A DNA stretch of 16,770 nucleotides from Lachnospiraceae bacterium (GCA_900770785.1 CAAGLJ010000192.1:1-16770), one strand, 5' to 3'; numbered from the stretch's first letter, positions 6,442 to 14,077 are shown. A program made the numbers and translations. Notes: generated by a model not told the origin, from the sequence alone.

Positions 6442-6870
6442 ATGGAAATGTATAACACATCAGATTATTTGCGGGTAAATCGAATATATAAGATTCCGGC
6501 AGTTGAAAACGTGACCATGTACATAAACCCGGATAAAAAAGAAGAAAGAAGAAAAGAAGAACGAAAATATACCTCATCTTCCTCTAAAAAGATGAAGAAG
6601 TCTGCAGATGAGAAGAGAGAGTATGCGAATGTGCAAAGACAGGCAGGGGAAGCTGTCAGACCGAAAAAGACGGCATCAGTACAGGATGAAAATGCTCTCT
6701 TCAGTCTTTGGGTTTATATGACAGCAAAGCAGAGGCAGACGGTACTTCAAAAAGAAGAAAATATGGATACGGATAAACGGATGGAAAAATATATGGCCGT
6801 ACAGCAAAAAGCGGTTATGCAGCCATCCTGTTTGGATGAGGAGGGTATTTCGTTCAATGCAAAGGCATAA
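6442..6870 (+). CDS. Hypothetical charged protein, 142 residues
   Basis: I do not recognise this protein. It begins MEMYNTSDYLRVNRIYKIPA, then has a strongly basic/acidic low-complexity segment (about 30-62, runs of K, E, R and S). This is followed by a likely helical segment (about 85-125) rich in Q, K, M and E, and a short tail ending in FNAKA. There is no signal peptide, membrane helix or cysteine pattern beyond one Cys near residue 130. GGAGGT ends 6 nt before the ATG, an excellent ribosome binding site, and a strong terminator follows, so it is very likely expressed as a single gene. The conserved-looking N-terminal 28 residues before the low-complexity part may be a docking or assembly motif, but that is speculation. 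Confidence 0.7.
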   Translation: MEMYNTSDYLRVNRIYKIPAVENVTMYINPDKKEERRKEERKYTSSSSKKMKKSADEKREYANVQRQAGEAVRPKKTASVQDENALFSLWVYMTAKQRQTVLQKEENMDTDKRMEKYMAVQQKAVMQPSCLDEEGISFNAKA

Positions 6871-6893
6871 ACAGGTTAAAGCAGGATTAAAAT

Positions 6894-6936
6894 AGCTGTC
6901 CGAAGGTAGAGTTCATCCTTCGGACAGCTGTTTTTT
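6894..6936. terminator. Intrinsic terminator after the 142-residue gene, possibly also ending the cyd operon
   Basis: A 13-bp perfect stem, AGCTGTCCGAAGG (6894-6906) with its complement (6917-6929), closes on a 10-nt loop and is followed by GTTTTTT on the + strand. On the - strand it is followed by ATTTTAAT, a weaker tract, 11 nt past the cydC stop. It can serve both convergent units. Confidence 0.88.
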
Positions 6937-6947
6937 ATGATCAAATA

Positions 6948-8663
6948 TCAGGTTGGCTTCCTGTTCTCTCGCAGTGTGGCAGAGCCATGATCCATACGAA
7001 GAACATAATCCATGTAGACAGGGTGCTGTTCGTTGTGCGAGACCATGATTAATGTGCGTCCCTTACAAAAGTCCATAATCCGCTCAAGAAGAGCATTGGA
7101 GGTAAGGTTATCCAGATTCTTTAAGGACTCATCCAGAATAACGACGGGTTTGTTCTCCAGATACATTCTTGCCAAAGCCAGACGCTGACGCTCACCGGAG
7201 GAAAAATTCTGTCCTTCGGGGGAAAGAAGGGTATCTAGCCTGTCTGGCAAAGCCAGAGCAACATCCGAAAGGCCGGCCCATTCCAAAGCCTTCCACAGAG
7301 CTTCCTCCGGCTGAGGGCCCGCCGCCAGTTCCAGATTTTCCCGCAGGGTAGCCGTAAAAAGGTAGGGGTTTTGTTCTACCAGAGAAATCTGCTTGCATAA
7401 AGCCTCTTTTCCCCATGCCTCAAGGGGAATACCGCTTAGGGCTATCTGCCCCTGATCAGGCTGATAGTATCCCATCAGCAGGGAAATTAGACTGCTTTTT
7501 CCACTGCCAATTTGACCGATTATCGCGGTATGGCTGCCGGAGGGCAGAAGAAAAGAAACATCCCTGAGTACTGGCGCTTTTCCCTCAGGATAAGTGAAGG
7601 TTACTCCCAAAAAGGAGATATCAGGAGGGGCAGAAGATGCGGGAAGCTCCTGTATAGATGATTTTCCCTCCCTGGGCAGGCCGGTGGGTTCACCATTGAT
7701 GATTTCCAGCATATTGTCCATTGCGGCAATGCTGTCATAATAGTAGGAGACAGCAAGGGGCAGGGATTGTACTGCCTCCAGGGCAGCATATACAAGCAGG
7801 GCGGCGGCAAGGAGATATATCCCTTTTAAGGAGCCTTTTTCCACTGCGAAAGTGCCCATCCCCAGAGTGGCAGCCATAGCCAGACCGGAAAATATACCCG
7901 AAAGGGCATTGAGATGCCCCCTGCGGGCCTCTCCATCCTGACGCAGATGATTTCCAGACAGATAGTTCTTCAAGGCCTCCTTTTTCCAGATGCCGCAGCG
8001 ATCATAAACCCACAGAGTTTCCATTCCCATGACAAAATCCTGCAGATTGTGTCTGAAAATCAGTTCCTGCTGTAACATGGGAGCAGACCGCTTCTGACTG
8101 CCATGGCGGGAAAGCAGGGGGAGCAGCAGACCATTAATCAGTCCTGCAATCCAGAGAACCGGAATTGCCCCAGGAAGAAGCACTGCCAGCACACCGGAAA
8201 TGGAAAGCAGGGTGATAAGAGCTACCAGGGGAGCAGCTACCACACGCAGATAAAAAAATTGCAGGGTTTCCAAATCCTCGGTAATGGATTTTAAAAGTTT
8301 GGCATTTTTATTCAGAATACCGCCGGGAGTAAGAGGCAAAAGCTGTCTATAGTACCAGACACGCAAATCCTCCAGAAGCCTGAAAGTAATGGAATGGCTT
8401 GCCAGCCGTTCCCAGTACCGAAAAACTCCCCGGGAGATACCAAATAACCGTACGGCAGCGGATAAAGGCATCAGATCCATTACGGGAGGAAGGAGGGCAG
8501 CCATACTGATTAGAATGGCGGATACCGCCAAAAGTCCGGTATTGGCTAAAATGGTCAAAGAACCGATGATTGCAGTGCCAATAACCGATGGAGCATAAGG
8601 GCGCAGCAGCCCAAACAGAAAGGGCAGACTTTTTATTGTGTTTTTTTCTGAGTGCTGTTTCAT
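6948..8663 (-). CDS. cydC: Cytochrome bd biogenesis ABC transporter subunit CydC
   Basis: The 571-residue ABC half-exporter pairs with CydD to form the thiol (glutathione/cysteine) and possibly haem-linked exporter required for cytochrome bd assembly. The membrane domain (about 15-320) contains SRGVFRYWERLASHSITFRLL (77-97), the region diagnostic of CydC. The ATPase domain (about 348-570) has Walker A GQIGSGKS (383-390), Q-loop Q431, signature FSSGE (487-491), Walker B VVILDE (507-512) and switch H543. The signature departs from LSGGQ; an asymmetric nucleotide site pair would fit a heterodimer. The ATG overlaps the cydD stop as ATGA, so the two are translationally coupled; AAAGGA lies 8-9 nt upstream. 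It is last in cydABDC. Subunit naming follows the E. coli convention. Confidence 0.93.
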   Translation of the reverse strand: MKQHSEKNTIKSLPFLFGLLRPYAPSVIGTAIIGSLTILANTGLLAVSAILISMAALLPPVMDLMPLSAAVRLFGISRGVFRYWERLASHSITFRLLEDLRVWYYRQLLPLTPGGILNKNAKLLKSITEDLETLQFFYLRVVAAPLVALITLLSISGVLAVLLPGAIPVLWIAGLINGLLLPLLSRHGSQKRSAPMLQQELIFRHNLQDFVMGMETLWVYDRCGIWKKEALKNYLSGNHLRQDGEARRGHLNALSGIFSGLAMAATLGMGTFAVEKGSLKGIYLLAAALLVYAALEAVQSLPLAVSYYYDSIAAMDNMLEIINGEPTGLPREGKSSIQELPASSAPPDISFLGVTFTYPEGKAPVLRDVSFLLPSGSHTAIIGQIGSGKSSLISLLMGYYQPDQGQIALSGIPLEAWGKEALCKQISLVEQNPYLFTATLRENLELAAGPQPEEALWKALEWAGLSDVALALPDRLDTLLSPEGQNFSSGERQRLALARMYLENKPVVILDESLKNLDNLTSNALLERIMDFCKGRTLIMVSHNEQHPVYMDYVLRMDHGSATLRENRKPT

Positions 8664-10366
8664 GATACCAGTCCTTTCTGCAGCATTTGGGAAAAGGGGC
8701 CGCTTTCATTGGCAGAAAGCTCATCAAAGGAGCCTTGCTGAACAAGATTACCCTCCTGCAATACGAATATTTTCTGAACGGAATGCAGGGTATGGAGCCG
8801 GTGGGCACTGATCAGTACCGTTTTACCGGTGAAGGCCCGGGTCATGGCCTTTTGAACAACAGCTTCTGAAGCGGCATCCAGACTGCCAGTAATCTCATCA
8901 CACAGTAATATGCGGGAAGGGCATACCATAGCCCGGGCAATGGCAATCAGCTGACCCTGTCCCCCGGAAAGATTAATTCCCTGCTGTCCCAGAGGGGTAT
9001 GATAGCCCAGAGGAAGCTGGGATAAAAAGGAATCTGCTCCGATTTCAGAACAGACAGCATATACCCTTTCTGGAGAAACATCTCTTCCCAGAGTAATATT
9101 TTCCATAACCGTTCCATGAAAAAAATAGGGCTGGGCAGGAATGAAAGCCAGGCCCTCCCAGCCATTGAAGGGTAAACCGTCTACGGTCAGAGAACCTGAA
9201 GAGGGAAGCAGAGAACCGGATAAAATTCGCAGCAAAGTTGTTTTTCCTACTCCACTGGGGCCTACTAAAGCATATACGCCTTCCGGCTCCAGCACTGTGG
9301 AGATGTCTTTCAAGACGGTTCGGTCATCAGAGTAGGAGAAGCTCACCTTGTCCAGAACGATTCGGGGGGCAGGAAGGGCGGTTTCACCCGCCAGCGGAGG
9401 AAGCAGGTGAGGTGCAGGCTGATTTAAAAAGGAGAAAATATCATCTGCCGCCAGAATGGCATTCTGGCTATTGTGGTATTGCTGTCCTAAAAGCCGTAAA
9501 GGCTGGTAGTATTCCGGGGCCAGTAAAATCAGAAAAAGTGCGGGAAGAAAGTCCATCCGTCCCTCGGCCAGACGTACCCCCAGCCCTACAGCAATCAGAG
9601 CAATGCTGATGGTAGTCAATATTTCCAAAGCAAAGGCAGAAAGAAAGGCAATACGCAGGGTTTTCATGGTTCGCAGTCGGAAATCCCTGCTGACACTGCG
9701 AATTTTTTCCTCCTGACTATATTCCCGATTCCAGTTACGCAGGGTAGAAAGTCCTGCCAATACATCCTGGAGATATCCGCCCATTCGGGACAGGGCTTCC
9801 CAGGAGGAGTCCTTCATCTGACGGCTCCATTTACCGATGAGAATCATAAATAGAGGAATCAGAGGGGTGGTGACGATAAAGATTATCCCGGAAATAAAAT
9901 CCAAAGGGAAGACCACAGCCAGGTATAGTAGTGGAATGAGGGCACTTTTAAATAACTGGGGGAGATAACGGCAAAAATAGGCATCTAAAGTAGAAAGCCC
10001 CTGGGTAAGTAAAGTAAAAAAGCTGCCCCGGTCTTTATGGAGCATTTCTACCGGTCCCAGGTTCTGGGCCTGATCCAGTAAACGCTCCAGAAGGACTCCT
10101 TTCACCAGACCAGATACTTTTAGAGCCATATGCTCCTCCCCCCATGAAAAGACTCCCCGAAAAAGGATGGCGGTCACCAGAAGGAAAAAGAAGAAGGAAA
10201 CATCCTGAAAATTTTTTCCCTGAAAAAATACACCATTTACAATACAGGCAGTTGCCCAGGCCTGGAGTGCAGTAGCAGCAGCACCGCCTAAAGCCATGGC
10301 TATGGTCGCCGCCTGTACTAACAGGGCTTTTTTATTCTGTGCCTGCCATAAAGATTTACTGAACAA
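8660..10366 (-). CDS. cydD: Cytochrome bd biogenesis ABC transporter subunit CydD (TTG start)
   Basis: I place the start at TTG (10364-10366), giving 568 residues beginning (M)FSKSLWQAQNKKALL. GAGGAG lies 7 nt upstream, and family members begin just ahead of the first helix here. The longest open frame, to 10507, would overlap cydB and read through an intercistronic hairpin. The membrane domain carries APEYYQPLRLLGQQYHN (about 283-299), characteristic of CydD. The ATPase has Walker A GPSGVGKT (369-376), Q412, LSGGQ (466-470), Walker B ILLCDE (486-491) and H522. It forms the exporter with CydC, overlapping it by 4 nt. Without CydDC, CydAB is not assembled with haem in studied bacteria. Confidence 0.93.
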   Translation of the reverse strand: MFSKSLWQAQNKKALLVQAATIAMALGGAAATALQAWATACIVNGVFFQGKNFQDVSFFFFLLVTAILFRGVFSWGEEHMALKVSGLVKGVLLERLLDQAQNLGPVEMLHKDRGSFFTLLTQGLSTLDAYFCRYLPQLFKSALIPLLYLAVVFPLDFISGIIFIVTTPLIPLFMILIGKWSRQMKDSSWEALSRMGGYLQDVLAGLSTLRNWNREYSQEEKIRSVSRDFRLRTMKTLRIAFLSAFALEILTTISIALIAVGLGVRLAEGRMDFLPALFLILLAPEYYQPLRLLGQQYHNSQNAILAADDIFSFLNQPAPHLLPPLAGETALPAPRIVLDKVSFSYSDDRTVLKDISTVLEPEGVYALVGPSGVGKTTLLRILSGSLLPSSGSLTVDGLPFNGWEGLAFIPAQPYFFHGTVMENITLGRDVSPERVYAVCSEIGADSFLSQLPLGYHTPLGQQGINLSGGQGQLIAIARAMVCPSRILLCDEITGSLDAASEAVVQKAMTRAFTGKTVLISAHRLHTLHSVQKIFVLQEGNLVQQGSFDELSANESGPFSQMLQKGLVS

Positions 10367-10393
10367 AAAATCACTCCTCTCTGAAGTCAGGAT

Positions 10394-10435
10394 AAAAGTA
10401 AAAGGGGCTGCGACAGATTTTTCATCGCAGACCCC
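10394..10435 (-). terminator. Intercistronic hairpin between cydB and cydD
   Basis: On the - strand GGGGTCTGCGA (complement of 10425-10435) pairs with TCGCAGCCCC (complement of 10404-10413), with one bulged base, and is followed by TTTTACTTTT. It lies 17 nt after the cydB stop. It looks like a partial terminator or processing stem that would reduce transcription or mRNA stability into cydDC, giving more oxidase subunits than exporter. Confidence 0.65.
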
Positions 10436-10452
10436 ACAAATACAAAAGAATA

Positions 10453-11463
10453 TCAATAATGTAAATCTTTTTCGGTTACCCGTTTGCGGAAAATCCAATA
10501 GCTCCATGCCAGATAAGCCAGTACCACAGGGACAGCAGTTAAGGCTACAATGGTCATGATTTTTAAGGTATAAGGACTGGAGCTGGCAGTATAGATGGTC
10601 AGGCTGTAGTCCGGTGATGTGGTAGAAATCATCACATTAGGGAACATGGATGCAAAAACGGTTATGGTCACCATTACGATTGCCAGGCTGCTGCAAATAA
10701 AAGCCTTACCTGTTGACGCCTTGTGCTGAAGTAAAACGGCAGCAATAAGCAGGACGGCAGCCAGAGCAACGGTAATAATAGGAAGGATACCGTTTTTTAG
10801 CAGATTAGTGGTAAACGCCGCATAAATAACCCAGATAACGGTCACCACCAGCATGGTAATTCCCAGCTTGGTACTCATTGCCTTAACACGATTTTCAATG
10901 GAAGCAACTCCGTTTTTCAAACCTAAAAAGAGCAGACCATGAAAGGTAAGTACCAAAAGGAAGGTGACACCCCCCAAAAGGGTGAAGGGAGTAAGCAGGG
11001 TGAAAAAGTTGCCCGCATATTCCATATTGGCATCAATGGGTACACCGGTCATAAAGTTGCTGACCGCAACGCCAAACAAAACAGAGGGTAAGAGGGAACC
11101 GATGAAAAACAGGATATCCCAGGTCTTACGCCAGGTTGGATTGTCGTACTTACTGCGAAAATCAATGGCTACACCACGAATAATCAGTGCCAGTAAAATA
11201 AAGAAAAGTGCCAGATAAAATCCACTGAAAAGGGTTGCATACCAGTTGGGAAAAGCGGCAAAAATAGCACCGCCGGCCGTCAAAAGCCATACCTCGTTGG
11301 CATCCCAGTGAGGGCCGATAGTATTAAGAACCACACGCCGTTCCGTATCCGTTTTAGCGGCAAAAGGAAGCAAGGTACCCACACCATAATCAAAGCCTTC
11401 CAGAACGAAAAAGCCACTGAATAAAACAGTAATCAGAATAAACCATAAAGTATTTAAGTCCAC
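10453..11463 (-). CDS. cydB: Cytochrome bd quinol oxidase subunit II (CydB), GTG start
   Basis: A 336-residue, eight- or nine-helix membrane protein that pairs with CydA in the quinol:oxygen oxidoreductase. Family blocks are intact: LEGFDYGVGTLLPF (21-34), GPHWDANEVWLLTAGG (50-65) and FPNWYATLFSGFYLAL (71-86). The length is at the short end of CydB proteins but complete. The start is GTG (11461-11463) with AAGGGGG about 8 nt upstream. The gene overlaps the cydA stop by 10 nt, so translation is probably coupled. It shares the operon with cydA, cydD and cydC. Confidence 0.95.
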   Translation of the reverse strand: MDLNTLWFILITVLFSGFFVLEGFDYGVGTLLPFAAKTDTERRVVLNTIGPHWDANEVWLLTAGGAIFAAFPNWYATLFSGFYLALFFILLALIIRGVAIDFRSKYDNPTWRKTWDILFFIGSLLPSVLFGVAVSNFMTGVPIDANMEYAGNFFTLLTPFTLLGGVTFLLVLTFHGLLFLGLKNGVASIENRVKAMSTKLGITMLVVTVIWVIYAAFTTNLLKNGILPIITVALAAVLLIAAVLLQHKASTGKAFICSSLAIVMVTITVFASMFPNVMISTTSPDYSLTIYTASSSPYTLKIMTIVALTAVPVVLAYLAWSYWIFRKRVTEKDLHY

Positions 11464-12842
11464 AAAGATGCCCCCTTTCCCTCATTTGAAGCGACAATTT
11501 CCTGATCTGCTTCAGGATTCTTGATACCATGACGCTTAAGCAGGAAAATATCCGCTATTGCCAATATGGTATATACAACGAGGAAACCGATCAGTGAGAT
11601 GAATAACGAAACAGGATCCGTTACAGAGGAAACACCGTCCTTCATGGTCTGCAGTCCGTAAACGACCCAGGGGTAGCGCCCCATTTCCGCCATAATCCAT
11701 CCTGCGGCATTAGCCAGATAGGGCAGAAGTAAAGCGAAGGAAAAAACGCTCATCCATTTACGGTAATTAGCCAGAGGCTGCTTCTTTTTCATAAGAACGA
11801 TAGCAGCGATCCCCAGAATCAGCATCAAACCGCCCGCAGCCACCATGACACGGAAAGAGTAGAAAATGACTGCAACAGGAGGTATATAGTCGCCGGAACC
11901 ATGTTCAGTTTCCAGCTGAGCCTGAAGATCGTTGATTCCCTGTACCTCTCCGCTGAAATTAAAGTAAAGCAGGAAGCTCAGTCCACCGGGAATAAGCAGC
12001 TCCCCTTTATTGGTACGGTTTTCCTGATCAATATTTGCCACAATGGCAAAGGGTGCCGGAGCAGAGGTTTCCCAAAGGGCTTCTGCAGCAGCAATTTTCA
12101 TCGGCTGTTCCTTGGCAACGGAACGGGTCTGTTCATGTCCTACCAGAATAACGAGAACGGTTCCGATAATGGCAGCAACGGCACCGAAGCGGAAGGACTT
12201 TTCAAAGAAGCCTTTGTTATTCTTGCGCAGAATATTAATGGCAGAAATTCCTACAATAAAGAAGCCGGCAGTAGTAAGCCCGGAAGTAAGTACATGAGGA
12301 TACTGAAACCAGAGATGGCGGTTGGTCAGTAAAGCACCAAAATCGGTCATTTCGGCACGTCCGTTATTTATGGTGTAGCCCACCGGATTCTGCATAAAGG
12401 AATTAGCCAGAAGAATCCAGAAAGCTGACAGTGAGGCAGCAATGGAAGCCAGCCAGATAGAAGCTAAATGCAGCTTTTTGGAAAGCTTTTCCCAGCCAAA
12501 AATCCAGACACCAAGGAATGTGGATTCAATAAAGAAGGCAACCAGGGCTTCAATCGCCAGAGGGGCACCGAAAATATCCCCCACAAAACGGGAATAGCCT
12601 GACCAGTTCATTCCAAACTGGAATTCCTGAACGATACCGGTGACAACACCCATGGAAAAGTTGATTAAAAAGAGCTTTCCCCAGAATTTTGTCATCTGTT
12701 TGTAACGTTCATCACCTGTTTTTACATACTTTGTTTCCAGAATCGCCACCAGAAATGACAGACCGATTGTCAAGGGGACGAAAAGGAAATGGTAGATGGT
12801 AGTTACACCAAATTGTAGACGCGATAAAGTTAATGTGTCCAA
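11454..12842 (-). CDS. cydA: Cytochrome bd quinol oxidase subunit I (CydA), TTG start
   Basis: The 462-residue haem-bearing subunit oxidises quinol (likely menaquinol) and reduces O2 to water without pumping protons, in the cytoplasmic membrane. H18 in YHFLFVPLTIG is the high-spin haem ligand. H183 in WFQYPHVLTSG and M387 in GWIMAEMGRYPW are the expected b558 ligands. E98 in APLAIEAL and GHEQTRSVAKEQPMKIAAAEA (235-255) at the quinol site are present. Length well below the E. coli protein (about 520) and a compact segment between the quinol-site helices indicate the short Q-loop class typical of Firmicutes. TTG at 12840-12842 follows AGGAGGG at good spacing; no ATG fits. First gene of cydABDC. 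Confidence 0.96.
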   Translation of the reverse strand: MDTLTLSRLQFGVTTIYHFLFVPLTIGLSFLVAILETKYVKTGDERYKQMTKFWGKLFLINFSMGVVTGIVQEFQFGMNWSGYSRFVGDIFGAPLAIEALVAFFIESTFLGVWIFGWEKLSKKLHLASIWLASIAASLSAFWILLANSFMQNPVGYTINNGRAEMTDFGALLTNRHLWFQYPHVLTSGLTTAGFFIVGISAINILRKNNKGFFEKSFRFGAVAAIIGTVLVILVGHEQTRSVAKEQPMKIAAAEALWETSAPAPFAIVANIDQENRTNKGELLIPGGLSFLLYFNFSGEVQGINDLQAQLETEHGSGDYIPPVAVIFYSFRVMVAAGGLMLILGIAAIVLMKKKQPLANYRKWMSVFSFALLLPYLANAAGWIMAEMGRYPWVVYGLQTMKDGVSSVTDPVSLFISLIGFLVVYTILAIADIFLLKRHGIKNPEADQEIVASNEGKGASLWT

Positions 12843-12889
12843 AGTAATCCCTCCTGTTCAAATAATAGTTTATGCGTTAAGGCAATCAT

Positions 12890-12907
12890 TTGTGAAAAAA
12901 AAGACAA
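12890..12907. promoter_or_regulatory. Possible Rex-like operator in the cydA leader
   Basis: TTGTGAA-AAAA-AAGACAA has one perfect half of the TTGTGAA-N4-TTCACAA-type redox-regulator (Rex) site and a second half matching at four of seven positions, at the correct 4-bp spacing. It would lie about 8-25 nt after the cydA transcription start, a good place for a repressor block. Rex control of cyd genes is well established in Firmicutes. Assignment here rests on the imperfect match only. Confidence 0.35.
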
Positions 12908-12921
12908 CCCTATACGCTAAT

Positions 12922-12950
12922 ATCTTACAATTCTTGACAAAATTAGTCAA
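12922..12950 (-). promoter_or_regulatory. cydA operon promoter
   Basis: On the - strand: TTGACT (complement of 12945-12950), 17-bp spacer, TAAGAT (complement of 12922-12927). This predicts a start near 12915 and a leader of about 70 nt. TTGAC and GTCAA form an inverted repeat around TAATTTT at the -35, which could bind a regulator. Confidence 0.7.
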
Positions 12951-13016
12951 TATTAAATGAGAAAAAAATATAAAAAATATTAAATAAAAATAAACATAGT
13001 ATCTGTTATTGATTTT

Positions 13017-13048
13017 TTCATATATCATTATATATCTTCATATATCAT
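13017..13048 (+). repeat. Two direct copies of a 12-bp AT-rich element
   Basis: TTCATATATCAT occurs at 13017-13028 and again at 13037-13048. The period is exactly 20 bp, about two helical turns. Both copies lie just upstream of the tandem -10 boxes of the AIM24-family gene, where an activator or repressor would bind the same DNA face. The region is very AT-rich, which weakens significance. Confidence 0.45.
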
Positions 13049-13060
13049 AGTAAAGAAATT

Positions 13061-13081
13061 TCTGGTATAATCTGGTATAAT
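13061..13081 (+). promoter_or_regulatory. Tandem duplicated extended -10 promoter of the AIM24-family gene
   Basis: TCTGGTATAA is repeated head to tail (13061-13070, 13071-13080). This produces two TGG-TATAAT extended -10 boxes (TATAAT at 13066-13071 and 13076-13081) exactly 10 bp apart. Neither has a good -35, as is common for TGn-type promoters. Predicted starts are near 13078 and 13088, leaving a leader of about 90-100 nt. Confidence 0.6.
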
Positions 13082-13099
13082 GAAGAAACATTCTTAAAG

Positions 13100-13119
13100 C
13101 TATGATGAGAAAATCATAG
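13100..13119 (+). promoter_or_regulatory. Hairpin in the AIM24 gene leader
   Basis: CTATGAT (13100-13106) is perfectly complementary to ATCATAG (13113-13119) with a 6-nt loop. It lies just downstream of the predicted starts and would form at the 5' end of the mRNA, possibly stabilising it. Confidence 0.4.
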
Positions 13120-13128
13120 GGGAATGGC

Positions 13129-13161
13129 GTCAAAAGAGAGTCAAAAGAAAGTCAAAGGAAA
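13129..13161 (+). repeat. Three tandem 11-bp purine-rich repeats
   Basis: The units are GTCAAAAGAGA, GTCAAAAGAAA and GTCAAAGGAAA, end to end, finishing just before the AIM24 gene ribosome binding site GGGGAGG (13163-13169). They could be a binding array or simply an unstructured, AG-rich leader favouring ribosome loading. Slippage here could alter leader length. Confidence 0.6.
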
Positions 13162-13176
13162 AGGGGAGGAAAAGTG

Positions 13177-13857
13177 ATGAAGTACAATTTAATTGGAAGC
13201 ACAATGCCTGCATTGGAGGTTACTTTTGAAAGAGCAGGGGAAGCCATGTTTACCCAGTCCGGCGGAATGGCCTGGATGACAGAAAATATTGCCATGGATT
13301 CCAATATGCGGGGCGGCCTGGGCAAAAGTATCGGAAGAATGTTCAGTGGGGAATCTCTGTTTATGGCCTCCTATAAGGCAGAGGCAGCCGGAGCAATGGT
13401 GGCTTTTGCCTCCACAGTGGCCGGAGAAATCGTTCCTGTTGATGTAGGAGAATGGGGTGGTCTGATTGCCCAAAAGGGAGCATTTCTCTGTGCGGAAGAG
13501 GGAGTGGAGCTTTCGGTGGCTTTTACGAAACGTATTTCAGCAGGTCTGTTCGGCGGAGAAGGCTTTATTTTACAGGATATTCATGGAAAGGGAATGGTGT
13601 TTCTGGAGGTCGACGGTGACAAGGTGGAAAAGGTTCTTGCACCGGGAGAATCCATTAAGGTGGATACAGGTAATGTGGTTGCCTTCGAGAAAACGGTTAC
13701 TTACGAAATCGAGACCGTTAAGGGGTTAAAAAATATTTTTCTGGGTGGAGAAGGGCTTTTTTTAACCAGACTGACGGGGCCGGGAAGAGTTATTTTACAG
13801 ACTCAGAACTTCAATGAGTTTGCCGGAAGAATTCTCTCCAGAATGCCCTCCAGATAG
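13177..13857 (+). CDS. AIM24/TIGR00266-family beta-helical protein
   Basis: The 226-residue product begins MKYNLIGSTMPALEVTF and shows the repeated glycine-rich beta-strand pattern of the AIM24 (PF01987, TIGR00266) family. Examples are GGMAWMTENIAMDS, GLGKSIGRMFSGESLF, a central GGEGFILQDIHGKGMVF and ILQTQNFNEFA near the end. No signal peptide or membrane helix is seen, so it is cytosolic. The biochemical role of bacterial members is not established; yeast AIM24 supports mitochondrial respiratory organisation. GGAGG lies 4 nt before a GTG (13174) and 7 nt before the ATG (13177), so I chose the ATG. It is divergent from the cyd operon across 330 bp of regulatory DNA and is followed by its own terminator. 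Confidence 0.88.
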   Translation: MKYNLIGSTMPALEVTFERAGEAMFTQSGGMAWMTENIAMDSNMRGGLGKSIGRMFSGESLFMASYKAEAAGAMVAFASTVAGEIVPVDVGEWGGLIAQKGAFLCAEEGVELSVAFTKRISAGLFGGEGFILQDIHGKGMVFLEVDGDKVEKVLAPGESIKVDTGNVVAFEKTVTYEIETVKGLKNIFLGGEGLFLTRLTGPGRVILQTQNFNEFAGRILSRMPSR

Positions 13858-13901
13858 GCATACATGAATGGGAAAGCAAAAGAAGAAGTGTTGCTGTACA
13901 T

Positions 13902-13929
13902 AGAGGCTGCAAAGAGCGGCCTCTTTTTT
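13902..13929 (+). terminator. Intrinsic terminator after the AIM24-family gene
   Basis: AGAGGC (13902-13907) pairs with GCCTCT (13919-13924) around an 11-nt loop, followed by TTTTTT. It lies 45 nt after the stop codon. Confidence 0.75.
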
Positions 13930-14003
13930 CCTTGTCCGAATAAAAATTTCAGTCCTGCCAGTCCTGATTTTGCGGCCTGGAATAAAGATAAATAATCTTT
14001 GTT

Positions 14004-14038
14004 ATTGTCTTGACAATCATAGGTCAAAGTTCTAAACT
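14004..14038 (+). promoter_or_regulatory. Promoter of the OFA transporter with an overlapping inverted repeat
   Basis: TTGACA (14010-14015), 17-bp spacer, TAAACT (14033-14038). The -35 lies inside ATTGTC-TT-GACAAT (14004-14017), a perfect 6-bp inverted repeat placed where a repressor would block the polymerase. A second inverted repeat, AAAGAT-AAATA-ATCTTT, lies just upstream (13984-14000). Confidence 0.55.
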
Positions 14039-14077
14039 CTATTGTGGAAAAATTGAAGAAAGAAGGAAAAGGAAGAG

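Noticed and set aside
10367..10507. N-terminal extension of CydD to an ATG at 10507
   Set aside because: It overlaps cydB, translates the intercistronic hairpin and has no family match; the TTG at 10364-10366 has an ideal ribosome binding site.
11901..12332. 143-codon + strand frame within cydA
   Set aside because: Antisense to a fully conserved cydA; no ribosome binding site and no protein-like features.
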